Assembly (NCBI RefSeq): GCF_900108315.1
Contig: NZ_FNVB01000003.1
Coordinates: 1-64,000 of the forward strand
Length of the DNA: 64,000 nt
Reading direction: 5' to 3'
DNA from: Saccharopolyspora kobensis
GTDB taxonomy: Bacteria; Actinomycetota; Actinomycetes; Mycobacteriales; Pseudonocardiaceae
Every line of letters begins with the position of its first letter. Positions within the stretch are counted from its first letter, which is position 1. The notes below the pieces were generated by a model. That model was not told where the DNA came from, ran no database searches, and saw nothing but the letters and a program-made list of their open reading frames with translations. Shown here in pieces: positions 43,079 to 52,032 of this stretch. The translations under genes were made by a program, and so were the position numbers.

Positions 43079-46000
43079 GTGGTGAAGTTCGGTGTGCTCG
43101 GCCCGGTCGTCGCCGAGGACGAGCGCGGCGCGATCGACCTGCGCGGACCCCGGCACCGCGCGGTGCTGGCCCGGCTGCTGATCGCCAGGGGCCGGGTGGT
43201 GCCGGTCGGGATGCTCGTCGACGACCTGTGGGAGGTCCCGCCCGACGGCGCGGTGGGCGCCGTCCAGTCGTTCGTCGCGACGCTGCGGCGGGCGCTGGAA
43301 CCCGGCCGCGCGCCCCGCACGCCCGCCCGGCTGCTGGTCACCGAGTCCCCCGGCTACGCCCTGCGGGCCGAGTTCGTGGACGCCTGGCAGTTCGAGGCTG
43401 CGGTGGCGGAGTCCGGCGACCTGCTGGCGCGCGGCCGGGCGGAGGACGCCCTGGCCCACGTCGAGGCGGCGCTGGACCGGTGGCGCGGACCTGCCTACTC
43501 CGAGTTCGCCGAGGAGCACTGGGCTCGCGCGGAGGTGACCCGGCTCGGTGAACTGCGGCTGCTCGCGGTGGAGCGGCGGGCCGAGGCGGGGCTCGCGGTG
43601 GGCCGCGCTCCCGCCGTCGCCGCCGACATGCGAGCGCACGTGTCGGAGCATCCGTGGCGCGAGCACGCCTGGCAGCTGCTGGCCATCGCCCTCTACCAGG
43701 CCGGACGCCAGCGCGATGCGCTCGAAGCGCTGCGCACCGCCAAGGCCGCGCTGGCCACCGAGCTCGGTGTGGATCCGGGCCCGGACCTGCGCAGGCTGGA
43801 AGCCGACATCCTCGCTCAGGCGCCGCGGCTCAGCACGACCCCCGCCACCGCTCCCGCGCTCGAACCGGTGGTCGCCGAGCGGCGCTTGATCGGCCGCGAC
43901 CGGGAGCTCGGCCGGCTCGCCGCGGCCGCGGCGGAGGCCGCCGACCGGCGCGAACTCCGGTTGGCGCTGGTCGCGGGCGAGCCGGGTGCCGGGAAGACCG
44001 CGCTCGTCGAGGCACTCACGCGGGAGCTGGCCGCCGCCGGGTGGATCACCGCCTGGGGCCGCAATCCCGAGCACGAGGGCGCACCGGCCACGTGGCCGTG
44101 GATCCAGTTGCTCGACGGCCTCGCGGCGGCCACGCACGTCCCGGCCCCGGACGTCTTCGCCGGGGCCGACGACGACGCCGTGGCGGCTCGATTCCACGCG
44201 CGGCGCCGCGTCGTCTCCCACATCGGTGCGGTGGCCGCCGAGCGCCCGGTGCTGCTGGTCCTCGACGACCTGCACCGGGCCGACGAGGAGACGCTGGCGC
44301 AGCTCACCGCGCTGATCAGCGAGCCCGTGCACCAGCCGGTGCTGCTGGTGGGGACCTACCGCAGCACCGAGCTCTCCCCCGCTCTCGCCGAAGTGCTGGG
44401 CCGCAGCGCCGGCTCCGAACCGGCCCGGATCTACCTCGCCGGGCTCGGCCGCGCGGAGGTCGGCGAGCTCGCCCGCGCCGCCGCGCAGCGCGAGGTTCCC
44501 GAGGAAGCGGCGCAGGTCATCCACGCGCGCAGCGGCGGCAACCCGTTCTTCGCCCGGGAGCTGGCCCGGCTGTTCGACACCGATGGGGACGCGGCGCTGC
44601 ACGCGGTCCCGGCCGGGGTGCGCGATGTCGTGCGGCAGCGGCTCAACGCGCTGCCCGGCCCCGCCCGCACCGTTCTGCGGCAGGCGGCCGTCATCGGCGA
44701 CGAGGTCGACATCGACCTGCTGACCGGCTCCGAGGAAGCAGTGCTGGACGCCGTCGATGCGGCCGTGCTCCTGGGGTTCCTCGTCGAATCCGGTTCGCGG
44801 CTGCGGTTCGCCCACGCCCTGGTCCGGGACACCGTCCACGCCGAGGTGTCCGGTCCGCGGCGGAGCCACTGGCACGCCAAGGCCGCCGAAACCCTCGAAC
44901 GCATCCGCCCCGACGACGTCGAGGCGATCGCGCACCACTTCCTGCTGGCCGGCAGCACTGCGACGGCGGGCAGGGCAGCGCACTACGCGGCGCTGGCCGC
45001 GCAACGGGCCGAACGCCGCTTCGCACCGCACGAAGCGGCCCGGTCGTGGGAGGCGGCGATCGCCGCGCACGACCGATCCGGCGCGACCGATCCCCGGCGC
45101 AGGCTCGACCTGGTCATGGGCCTGGTGCGGGCGCTGGCGATCACCGGCGACCTGGCGGCGGCGCGGGTGCACCGCGCCGAGGCGATCACCGCGGCCGAAG
45201 CGCTGGGCGATGCCGAGTCGACGGCACGGGTGATCGGAGCGTTCGACGTGCCGGGCATCTGGACCACCAACGACGACCCGGTGATGTCCGAGCAGGTGGT
45301 GGCGGTGACCGAACGGACCCTCGCGGCCGTGCCGGAACACCTGGTGGCGGAGCGGGCGCGGCTGCTGGGCACGCTGGCGATGGAGCTGCGCGGCACCGGC
45401 TCGGCCCGCGGGCGCGAGGCCGCTGCCGAAGCCGTGGCCCTCGCTCGCCACCTGCACGAGCCGGAACTGCTCGCCTTCGCCCTCAACGGCCGGTTCATGC
45501 ACACCTTCGACCGGGCCGGGCTCGCGCCCGAACGCGCCCGGACCGGCCGCGAGCTCGTCGAGCTGGCCGCGGGTCACGGACTGGTGACCTTCGAAGTGCT
45601 CGGCCACCTGATCCTGCTGCAGGCGCACTCGGCGCTGGCCGAGTTCGACGTGGCCGACCGGCACGCCGCGGCCGCCGATGCCCTGGCCGAACGCCACGAG
45701 CTCCCGCTCGTCGCGGTGTTCACCCGCTGGTACGCGGCGGTCCGCGACGCGGCCGCCGGTCGCATCGCCGAGGCCGAAGCCGGGTACCGGGCCGCGGCCG
45801 CGCGTCTCGGCGGCACCGGGATGTGGGGAGTCGAGCGCGGCACGCTCCCGCTCGCCCTGCTGTGCCTGCGGATCCAGGAGGACCGACCGTCCGCAGTGGA
45901 CCTGGCGACGGACTGGGGCCCGTTCCTGCCCTGGGTGCGCCCGCTCGGACTGCTCGACGCCGGCGACCGCGACGCGGCGGTCGCGGCGGCGCGCGCGGTC

Positions 46001-46270
46001 CCGGAATCACCGCCCGACCTGCTGCGCGAAGCACGGCTGTGCCTGACCGCGACGACCGCCGTGCGGCTGGATGATCAGGCGCTGATGGAGCAGGCCTACG
46101 CGGCACTGGAACCCGCAGCGGGTGAGCTCGCCGGAGCGGGCAGCGGCCTGCTCACCGCGGGCCCCGTCGCCCACCACCTCGAAAAGCTCGCCACCGGGCT
46201 CGGCAGGCCGCACGCCGCGCGGCGAAACCACCGGCGCGCGGCCGAGATCACCCGGCAAGCCCGGCGCTGA
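43079..46270 (+). CDS. BTAD/SARP-type transcriptional regulator with AAA ATPase and TPR-like region
   Basis: The 1063-aa protein has an OmpR-type winged helix (VKFGVLGPV...GPRHRAVLARLLIARGRVVP, 2-95) and a BTAD helical domain (about 100-245). A P-loop follows, GEPGAGKT (300-307), with Walker B VLLVLDDLHRADEET (about 386-400). The last 450 residues are TPR-like helices. This AfsR/LuxR-MalT hybrid architecture is typical of pathway regulators of actinomycete secondary metabolism or antibiotic production. No biosynthetic cluster is adjacent, so its target may be the divergent hydrolase or distant genes. Confidence 0.87.
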   Translation: MVKFGVLGPVVAEDERGAIDLRGPRHRAVLARLLIARGRVVPVGMLVDDLWEVPPDGAVGAVQSFVATLRRALEPGRAPRTPARLLVTESPGYALRAEFVDAWQFEAAVAESGDLLARGRAEDALAHVEAALDRWRGPAYSEFAEEHWARAEVTRLGELRLLAVERRAEAGLAVGRAPAVAADMRAHVSEHPWREHAWQLLAIALYQAGRQRDALEALRTAKAALATELGVDPGPDLRRLEADILAQAPRLSTTPATAPALEPVVAERRLIGRDRELGRLAAAAAEAADRRELRLALVAGEPGAGKTALVEALTRELAAAGWITAWGRNPEHEGAPATWPWIQLLDGLAAATHVPAPDVFAGADDDAVAARFHARRRVVSHIGAVAAERPVLLVLDDLHRADEETLAQLTALISEPVHQPVLLVGTYRSTELSPALAEVLGRSAGSEPARIYLAGLGRAEVGELARAAAQREVPEEAAQVIHARSGGNPFFARELARLFDTDGDAALHAVPAGVRDVVRQRLNALPGPARTVLRQAAVIGDEVDIDLLTGSEEAVLDAVDAAVLLGFLVESGSRLRFAHALVRDTVHAEVSGPRRSHWHAKAAETLERIRPDDVEAIAHHFLLAGSTATAGRAAHYAALAAQRAERRFAPHEAARSWEAAIAAHDRSGATDPRRRLDLVMGLVRALAITGDLAAARVHRAEAITAAEALGDAESTARVIGAFDVPGIWTTNDDPVMSEQVVAVTERTLAAVPEHLVAERARLLGTLAMELRGTGSARGREAAAEAVALARHLHEPELLAFALNGRFMHTFDRAGLAPERARTGRELVELAAGHGLVTFEVLGHLILLQAHSALAEFDVADRHAAAADALAERHELPLVAVFTRWYAAVRDAAAGRIAEAEAGYRAAAARLGGTGMWGVERGTLPLALLCLRIQEDRPSAVDLATDWGPFLPWVRPLGLLDAGDRDAAVAAARAVPESPPDLLREARLCLTATTAVRLDDQALMEQAYAALEPAAGELAGAGSGLLTAGPVAHHLEKLATGLGRPHAARRNHRRAAEITRQARR

Positions 46271-46276
46271 GGCCGC

Positions 46277-47014
46277 TCAGCCGCGCGGCTTCTCCCAGAT
46301 CGTCACGTGGTAGCGGCTCTCGTTGCCGAAGGGCCGCCGCGTCCAGTCCTCCCAGCGCTCCCGGCGCCGCAGCCCGGCGAGTTCGGCCATCAGGTCGAGC
46401 TCGGCGGGCCACGCGTAGCGGGCGGGGAACGAGCGGAACTCGCCGCGGCCGTCGACGACCTCGACGTAGTTCGAGGTCAACGTCTGCTCGGCCACGTCGT
46501 AGACGTCGTAGGCCCAGCCGGTCGCGCTCGTCCGGAAGGGCACCACCCGCTGCCCGGGCGGCAGCTTCCGCAGCTCCGGGACCCCCACCTCCGTGACGAA
46601 GCAGCCGCCGGGTTCCAGGTGCCGCGCCGCGTTGCGGAAGCACGCCACCTGCTCGGCCTGCGTCATCAGGTTGGCGAGCGTGTTGAACACCGCGAAGACC
46701 ACCGCGAAGGTCCCGTCCACCCGCGCGGTGGCGATGTCGCCGATGGTCACGCCGATCGCCGCGCCACCGGGCTTGGCGCGCAGCTGATCGACCATCGCCC
46801 GCGACAGGTCCACGCCGTGCACCTCGACGCCGCGCTGCGCCAGCGGCACCGCGATGCGCCCCGTGCCGACTCCGAACTCCAGCGCCCGTCCGCCACCGGC
46901 GAGTTCGGCCAGCAGCTCGACCGCCGGCTCCACGGCATCCGGCTGGAACAGCTCCGCCCACCTCTCGTCGTAGTCGGCCGCGACATCCGCCCCGAAGTGC
47001 CCGTCCGCATCCAC
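46277..47014 (-). CDS. Class I SAM-dependent methyltransferase
   Basis: The 245-aa protein has the SAM-binding motif LEFGVGTGRIAVPLA, VHGVDLSRAMVDQL, and GTFAVVFAVFNTLANL, of the Methyltransf_25 type. The substrate is unknown. The GTG start has no ribosome binding site, but TACGGT lies 6 nt before it, so the transcript is likely leaderless. Confidence 0.83.
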   Translation of the reverse strand: MDADGHFGADVAADYDERWAELFQPDAVEPAVELLAELAGGGRALEFGVGTGRIAVPLAQRGVEVHGVDLSRAMVDQLRAKPGGAAIGVTIGDIATARVDGTFAVVFAVFNTLANLMTQAEQVACFRNAARHLEPGGCFVTEVGVPELRKLPPGQRVVPFRTSATGWAYDVYDVAEQTLTSNYVEVVDGRGEFRSFPARYAWPAELDLMAELAGLRRRERWEDWTRRPFGNESRYHVTIWEKPRG

Positions 47015-47194
47015 GGCAGGACCGTAGCGGGCGCGATTCCCGTGCCGCACCTGGTTTTTCCGGCGGGCCGGACGCCGCCATTCGGGCAAGACCGCGGCGA
47101 CCGGCCACCCGAACCGATCTCCGGTCGTAGTCTCGATCGCAGCCGAGGCACTGGTGCGCCGAGCTCGGCCCACGACGAGCAGGAGGTACCGAAC

Positions 47195-48343
47195 TTGATC
47201 TCGAACCCGGATCTCGTGCGGCGCTCGACCGCGCTGCGCCCGGTTCTGGAACGGCACCGGCAGGCGGGCGACGAGCAGCGCAGGCTCACCGACGAGACCG
47301 TCGACGCGCTCACCGGGGCCGGGCTGCTGCGGGCCGCGGTGCCGAGCCGGTTCGGCGGCGGGGAGTGCGACCTGGCGACGATCCTGGCGGCCACCCGCGA
47401 GGTGGCCAAGGCCGATCCGTCGGCGGGCTGGGTGATGATGATCTTCAGCGCGGCGAACTGGCTCACCGGCCTGTTCGAGCCCGCCGCCCAGGACGAGATC
47501 TACGCGGCCGGGCCCGACGCGCACGTGTGCTCGGTGCTGACACCGCACGGGACGGGACGCCGCGCCGACGGCGGTTGGATCCTGAACGGGAACTGGGCAC
47601 CGGCGTCCGGCTGCCTGCACGCCACGTGGGCGCTGCTGGCGTTCTCGCGCGACGCGGGCGGACCCGGGTTCGCGCTGGTGCCGACGGCCGAGCTGACCAC
47701 CTCGACCACCTGGTTCACCCTCGGCATGCGGGCCACCGGGAGCCATCTGCTCGTCGGTGAGGAGATCTTCGTGCCGGACCACCGGGTGCTCGCGCTCGGG
47801 CCCGCCGTCGCCGGCGTGCGCGGCACCGACGTGCCGCGCTACCGCTCCGCGCTGATCCCGACGCTGACCACCTGCATGATCGCGCCGTACCTGGGCATCG
47901 CCACGGCGGTGCTGGAGCACGTCGTCGACCACGCCGAGGACAAGGGCATCCCCGGCACCCGCTACGAGCGGCGCAGCGACTCGGCGGCGTTCCAGATCGC
48001 CGTCGCCCGCGCCGCGACGAACATCGACCTGGTGGAGATGATCGGCGACCGCGCCGCGGCCACCGTCGACGGCCACGCCGCGGCGGGCACCCACCCCGAT
48101 TACGCGGCCCGGGCCCGGATCCGGCAGCACGCCGGGCACGCGGTGCAGCTGTGCTTGTCGACTGTGGACGAGCTCGTCACCGCGTCCGGCTCGTCGGCGC
48201 TGGCCGATTCGCACCCGCTGCAGGGCTACGTGCGCGACATCCACACCGCGGCCAGGCACGCGATGGCCAACCCGGCGATCTGCGCCGAGGCCTTCGGCCG
48301 CGCGCTGCTCGGCACGAGCACCAACATCACCGACCTGATCTGA
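47195..48343 (+). CDS. Acyl-CoA dehydrogenase-fold flavin monooxygenase (HsaA/HpaB-like)
   Basis: The 382-aa protein has the acyl-CoA-dehydrogenase fold but not the dehydrogenase glutamate. The N-terminal PSRFGGGECDLATILAATREVAKADPSAGW and the middle WFTLGMRATGSHLLVGEEIFVPDH match the two-component flavin hydroxylase branch (HsaA, HpaB, p-hydroxyphenylacetate type). It would need a separate flavin reductase, none being adjacent. TTG start with AGGAGGT 7 nt upstream. Confidence 0.8.
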   Translation: MISNPDLVRRSTALRPVLERHRQAGDEQRRLTDETVDALTGAGLLRAAVPSRFGGGECDLATILAATREVAKADPSAGWVMMIFSAANWLTGLFEPAAQDEIYAAGPDAHVCSVLTPHGTGRRADGGWILNGNWAPASGCLHATWALLAFSRDAGGPGFALVPTAELTTSTTWFTLGMRATGSHLLVGEEIFVPDHRVLALGPAVAGVRGTDVPRYRSALIPTLTTCMIAPYLGIATAVLEHVVDHAEDKGIPGTRYERRSDSAAFQIAVARAATNIDLVEMIGDRAAATVDGHAAAGTHPDYAARARIRQHAGHAVQLCLSTVDELVTASGSSALADSHPLQGYVRDIHTAARHAMANPAICAEAFGRALLGTSTNITDLI

Positions 48344-48409
48344 GGTTGGCGGTGGCCGCGCGCGGTTAGCCGGGTGGAGGACGGCAAGCGCGCGAGGGAG
48401 GCGGTCGGC

Positions 48410-48814
48410 GTGGTTCGGGATTCGTGGGACCGGCTGGGCGGAGCCGTGCTCTCCGCCGCGCGGATCGTGGTGTCGTTGCTCTTCGTGCTGCACGGTGCGG
48501 CGACGTTGTTCGGCGTGCTCGGCGCCGGTGCGCCCACCCCCGTCGGCCGGTGGCCGGGGTGGTGGGCCGGTCTGATCCAGTTCGTCTGCGGTGGGTTGGT
48601 GATGGTCGGGCTCGGCACCAGGCCGGCGGCGCTGATCTGCTCCGGGGCGATGGCGTTCGCCTACTTCACCGTGCACCAGCCGCGCGGGCTGCTGCCCATG
48701 CAGAACTACGGCGAACCAGCCGCCCTGTACAGCTGGTTCTTCCTCCTCATCGCCGCGCTCGGCGCGGGGCCGTTCTCGCTCGACGCCCTGCTGCGCCGAC
48801 CGGTCAGGCGTTGA
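48410..48814 (+). CDS. DoxX-family membrane protein
   Basis: The 134-aa protein has four membrane helices and the DoxX signature RIVVSLLFVLHGAATLFG, GRWPGWWAGLIQFVCGGLVMVGLGTRPAALI and MAFAYFTVHQPRGLLPMQNYGE. The last, with HxPxGxxPxxNxGE, is a common DoxX motif. The function may be redox or detoxification at the membrane. GTG at 48410 after GGGAGG. Its last 11 bases overlap the end of folE on the opposite strand. Confidence 0.82.
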   Translation: MVRDSWDRLGGAVLSAARIVVSLLFVLHGAATLFGVLGAGAPTPVGRWPGWWAGLIQFVCGGLVMVGLGTRPAALICSGAMAFAYFTVHQPRGLLPMQNYGEPAALYSWFFLLIAALGAGPFSLDALLRRPVRR

Positions 48815-49403
48815 CGCCGGTGAGCGAGAAGAACTCCTGCCTGGAGCGGGCGTCGGAGCGCAGGGTGCCCAGCAGCGTCGAGGTCACCGTGCTGGATCCG
48901 GTGGCCTGCACGCCGCGCAGCGTCATGCAGGTGTGCTCGGCTTCGACGACCACGCCGACGCCCTGGGGCCGCAGGTGCTCGCACAGCCAGTCGGCGACCT
49001 GCTTGGTCAGCCGTTCCTGCACCTGCGGACGGCAGGAGAAGTGCTCGACGACGCGCGCCAGCTTCGACAGCCCGAGGATCCGCTCGCCCGGCAGGTAGCC
49101 GACGTGCGCGGTGCCGACGAACGGCAGCAGGTGGTGCTCGCACACCGACCGGACCGGGATCGACCGCGCCAGCACCAGTTCGTCGTAGCCCTCGTCGTTC
49201 GGGAACGTCGTGAGGTCGAACGGGCGCGGGGTGAACAGCTCGGCGTAGGCGCGGGCCATCCGGCCCGGTGTGCCCCGCAGGCTCTCGGAGTCGGTCGAGA
49301 TGCCCAGCGCCCGCAGGAGATCTCCCGCAGCCCGCTCGGCGGCGCCGAGGTCGATCTCGCCGGCGGGCTCGTGCGCGACGCGCAGGGCAGGTGCGGATGT
49401 CAT
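48804..49403 (-). CDS. folE: GTP cyclohydrolase I
   Basis: The 199-aa enzyme makes 7,8-dihydroneopterin triphosphate from GTP, the first step of folate and pterin biosynthesis. Zinc and active-site motifs are SVCEHHLLPFVGTAHVGYLP and the second cysteine in AEHTCMTLRGVQATGS. C-terminal RQEFFSL is the family end. Length is usual for bacterial FolE. No other folate gene is adjacent, which suggests a second copy serving a pterin or secondary pathway. ATG at 49403 after AAGGAAG. Confidence 0.93.
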   Translation of the reverse strand: MTSAPALRVAHEPAGEIDLGAAERAAGDLLRALGISTDSESLRGTPGRMARAYAELFTPRPFDLTTFPNDEGYDELVLARSIPVRSVCEHHLLPFVGTAHVGYLPGERILGLSKLARVVEHFSCRPQVQERLTKQVADWLCEHLRPQGVGVVVEAEHTCMTLRGVQATGSSTVTSTLLGTLRSDARSRQEFFSLTGVNA

Positions 49404-49556
49404 CAACGTCTTCCTTCGCGTCGACGCGGCCAGGCGGCCCCGATTTCACCAATCGACGTTAGTCTTATTCCGGCAGTCCGGTCAACGCTCCCGGCAGCGA
49501 GATCACAGGCCGTATTCCACCCATTGGGATGTGCCGGAGAGCGCTAGGGTTGGGCC

Positions 49557-50249
49557 ATGGATGAGGCCGGTTCGACGGTGACCGCGGTGGCCGCGCTGGA
49601 AGACGAGCTGCGACGCGGGATGTACGACTACATCCGCCGCGCCCGGCGGCCGGTGGGCCGCGACGAGGCCGCCTCGGCGGTCGGCATCTCCCGCAAGCTC
49701 GCCGCCTTCCACCTCGACAAGCTGGTGGCCGCGGGACTGCTGTGCGCGCGGTACGAACCGCTCGGCGGGATCCGCAAGGTCGGCCGCACCCCGAAGGTCT
49801 ACGAGCCGGCGCGCACCGACATCCGGATCAGCATCCCGCCCCGCCAGCACGACCTGCTCGCGGGCATCCTCCTCGACGCGGTGCTCGACGAGGGCGATCA
49901 GGAGAACGCCTCCCAAGCGACGCTGCGGGTGGCTCGCGAGCACGGGCACCGCCTCGGCACCACCGAACGCGAGCGCACCCGTCCCGGCAGGCTCGGCGCG
50001 GAACGCGCGCTGACCCGGGCCGCGGAGGTGCTCGCCGGCTACGGCTTCGAACCGGACCGGGAGGCACCCGGTTGCGTGCGGCTGCGCAACTGCCCGTTCC
50101 ACCCGCTCACCGCCCGGTCGCCGGAACTGGTGTGCGGCCTGAACCACGCCTTCCTGCAGGGCTTCCTCGCCGGGCTCCAGGCCCGCACCGCCGAAGCAGT
50201 GCTCGAACCGCACCCCGGCGAGTGCTGCGTCGCGCTGCGGAGCAGGTGA
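49557..50249 (+). CDS. HTH regulator with C-terminal cysteine cluster
   Basis: The 230-aa protein has an ArsR-like winged helix near the N-terminus (MYDYIRRARRPVGRDEAASAVGISRKLAAFHLDKLVAAGLL). The C-terminal region has a cysteine pattern, GCVRLRNCPFHPL...VCGLNHAF...GECCVALR, resembling SufR-type repressors that bind an iron-sulfur cluster. TAGGGT lies 6 nt before the ATG, so it is probably leaderless. It is divergent from folE and directly upstream of the pqqA-pqqD-pqqE genes, so it is the best candidate controller of either. Confidence 0.82.
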   Translation: MDEAGSTVTAVAALEDELRRGMYDYIRRARRPVGRDEAASAVGISRKLAAFHLDKLVAAGLLCARYEPLGGIRKVGRTPKVYEPARTDIRISIPPRQHDLLAGILLDAVLDEGDQENASQATLRVAREHGHRLGTTERERTRPGRLGAERALTRAAEVLAGYGFEPDREAPGCVRLRNCPFHPLTARSPELVCGLNHAFLQGFLAGLQARTAEAVLEPHPGECCVALRSR

Positions 50250-50422
50250 AGGACCAAAGTCTCGAATTCCGCCGCCGACCTGCGAATTCGGGCACGCCGA
50301 GGGTGACCTGGGCCGTGCCGCGGAGCTATTCTTCAGCTGCGATGGGCCCGGCGTGGCGGGAAGGCGCCGGAGGGCCGCGTTCGCCGTCGCACTCCCCGGA
50401 TCCGTCGCCGCAGAGGAAGAGG
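50250..50422 (+). promoter_or_regulatory. pqqADE promoter region
   Basis: A candidate promoter is GTGACC (50303-50308), 18-bp spacer, TATTCT (50327-50332). Upstream, CGAATTC occurs at 50263-50269 and 50283-50289, spaced 20 bp (two helical turns), so a dimeric regulator could bind both on one face. Leader about 80 nt, with the ribosome binding site GAGGAAGAGG at 50413-50422. Confidence 0.4.
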
Positions 50423-50569
50423 GTGACAGCCGTGGAACCCGATACCGCCCGCCCCGCTCTCCGCTGGGAGCCACCGGAGTTCGAGGAGACCGAGTGGGAG
50501 CACCCGGACTTCGAAGAGGTCCAGTGCACCTCCGAGGTGACCATGTACGTCGGGTTGCTGGAGGACTAG
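50423..50569 (+). CDS. pqqA: PqqA-like RiPP precursor peptide with duplicated leader motif
   Basis: The 48-aa peptide ends EVTMYVGLLED, containing the Glu-x-x-x-Tyr core (Glu38, Tyr42) that PqqE cross-links in PQQ biosynthesis; EVTMY is the classical PqqA core. The PqqA leader motif W-x-x-P-x-F-E-E occurs twice in tandem, WEPPEFEETE (15-24) and WEHPDFEEVQ (25-34). Normal PqqA is about 23-30 aa with one copy. GTG at 50423 (or 50432) with GAGGAAGAGG upstream. pqqD and pqqE follow within 3 bp and by overlap. Confidence 0.85.
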   Translation: MTAVEPDTARPALRWEPPEFEETEWEHPDFEEVQCTSEVTMYVGLLED

Positions 50570-50572
50570 CCG

Positions 50573-50869
50573 GTGGGCGCACCCACCGGAGCGAGACCGG
50601 TGCGCTCCTCCAGCCGCCCGGCGCTGGCCTCCCACGTGCGGCTCGCCTACGACCGGTCGCGCGGTGAGCACGTGCTGCTCGGACCGGAAGCGGTGCTGGT
50701 CCTGAACCCGCCGGGGGCATCGGTCGTCGACCTGTGCGACGGGCGGCGGACGGTGGCCGACATCGTGGCGAACCTGCGCGGCCGCTACGACCGGGTGGCC
50801 GACGAGGAGGTGGCCCGGTTCCTCCAGCGGCTCGTCCGCAAGCGGTACGTGGAGCTCGGCGATGACTAG
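50573..50869 (+). CDS. pqqD: PqqD peptide chaperone (RRE domain)
   Basis: The 98-aa protein is a PqqD-type RiPP recognition element: PALASHVRLAYDRSRGEHVLLGPEAVLVLNPPGASVVDLCDG, followed by TVADIVANLRGRY and RLVRKRYVEL. PqqD binds the PqqA leader and presents it to PqqE. GTG start 3 bp after the pqqA stop, with GGAGG in the end of pqqA. Its last 8 bases overlap pqqE, so the three proteins are made together. Confidence 0.9.
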   Translation: MGAPTGARPVRSSSRPALASHVRLAYDRSRGEHVLLGPEAVLVLNPPGASVVDLCDGRRTVADIVANLRGRYDRVADEEVARFLQRLVRKRYVELGDD

Positions 50870-51932
50870 GCCGTACGGCATGCTCGCCGAGCTCACCTAC
50901 GACTGCCCGCTGCACTGCCCGTACTGCTCCAACCCGCTGCGGATGGCCGACTACGCCGAGGAGCTGACCACTGCGGAGTGGCAGCGGGTCATCGGCGAGG
51001 CGCAGGAGCTGGGCGTGCTGCAGCTGCACCTGTCCGGCGGCGAACCCCTGCGGCGCCGCGACGTGGTGGACATCGTGCGCTTCGGCAGCGGGCTCGGCCT
51101 CTACACCAACCTCATCACCAGCGGGATCGGCCTGTCCCGGCGACGGGCCGAGCAGCTGCGCGAGGCCGGTCTCGAACACGTGCAGCTGAGCGTCCAGGCG
51201 CACGAGGCCGCTGCGTCGGACCGGATCGCGGGCACGCCCTCCTTCCGCCGCAAGGTCGAAGCGGCCCACCTGGTCAAGGAGCTGGGCTGGCCGCTGACGG
51301 TGAACGTCGTGCTGCACCGCCTGAACATCGACCGGATCACCGAGATCATCGCCCTGACCGAGGAGCTCGGCGCCGACCGCGTCGAACTGGCCAACACCCA
51401 GTACTACGGCTGGGCCCTGCGCAATCGCGCCGCGCTGCTGCCCAGCCGCGCCCAGACCGACCGCGCCGAGGCCGTCGTGCGCGCCGCGCGCCGCCGCCTG
51501 ACCGGCCGGGTGGAGATCACCTACGTGCTGCCCGACTACTACGGCCGCTATCCCAAGCCCTGCATGGGCGGTTGGGGCGCGCACCAGCTCACCGTGGTGC
51601 CCAGCGGCGACGTCCTGCCCTGCCCGGCGGCGCACGTGCTGCCGCTGCCCCACCCGAACGTCCGCGCTGAACCGCTGTCCCGGATCTGGGCGGATTCCCC
51701 GATGTTCCAGGCCTTCCGCGGAACCGGCTGGATGGCCGAGCCCTGCCGGAGCTGCCCGCGCCGCGAGATCGACTTCGGCGGGTGCCGCTGTCAGGCGTTC
51801 CTGCTCACCGGCGATCCCGCCCGCACCGATCCGGTCTGCGTCCTGTCGCCGGACCACGGCATCGTCACCGACGCGATCCGCATGGCCGGCGAACGCGTCC
51901 TCACCCCGCGCCCGCATCCCCGCGACACCTAG
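50862..51932 (+). CDS. pqqE: PqqE radical SAM/SPASM peptide cyclase
   Basis: The 356-aa enzyme has the radical-SAM cluster motif CPLHCPYC (Cys15, 19, 22), GGEPL at about 57-61, and the C-terminal SPASM cysteines (CPAAHVL, CRSCPRREIDFGGCRCQAFLLTGD, DPVC). The REIDFGGCRCQAFxLTGD block is specific for PqqE. It forms the Glu-Tyr carbon-carbon bond in PqqA, the first step of PQQ synthesis. No pqqB, pqqC or pqqF lies in the window, so the pathway is completed elsewhere or ends in a different product. Confidence 0.93.
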   Translation: MTRPYGMLAELTYDCPLHCPYCSNPLRMADYAEELTTAEWQRVIGEAQELGVLQLHLSGGEPLRRRDVVDIVRFGSGLGLYTNLITSGIGLSRRRAEQLREAGLEHVQLSVQAHEAAASDRIAGTPSFRRKVEAAHLVKELGWPLTVNVVLHRLNIDRITEIIALTEELGADRVELANTQYYGWALRNRAALLPSRAQTDRAEAVVRAARRRLTGRVEITYVLPDYYGRYPKPCMGGWGAHQLTVVPSGDVLPCPAAHVLPLPHPNVRAEPLSRIWADSPMFQAFRGTGWMAEPCRSCPRREIDFGGCRCQAFLLTGDPARTDPVCVLSPDHGIVTDAIRMAGERVLTPRPHPRDT

Positions 51933-52032
51933 AGCCCGCACCGCCGGCGGGTTTGCGGTGCAAGCGATCTCGGTCGCGAACGCGCAGTTTCCGGCCGATG
52001 CGGACGTCATTCCCGCTAGCGCCGTTGAGCGC

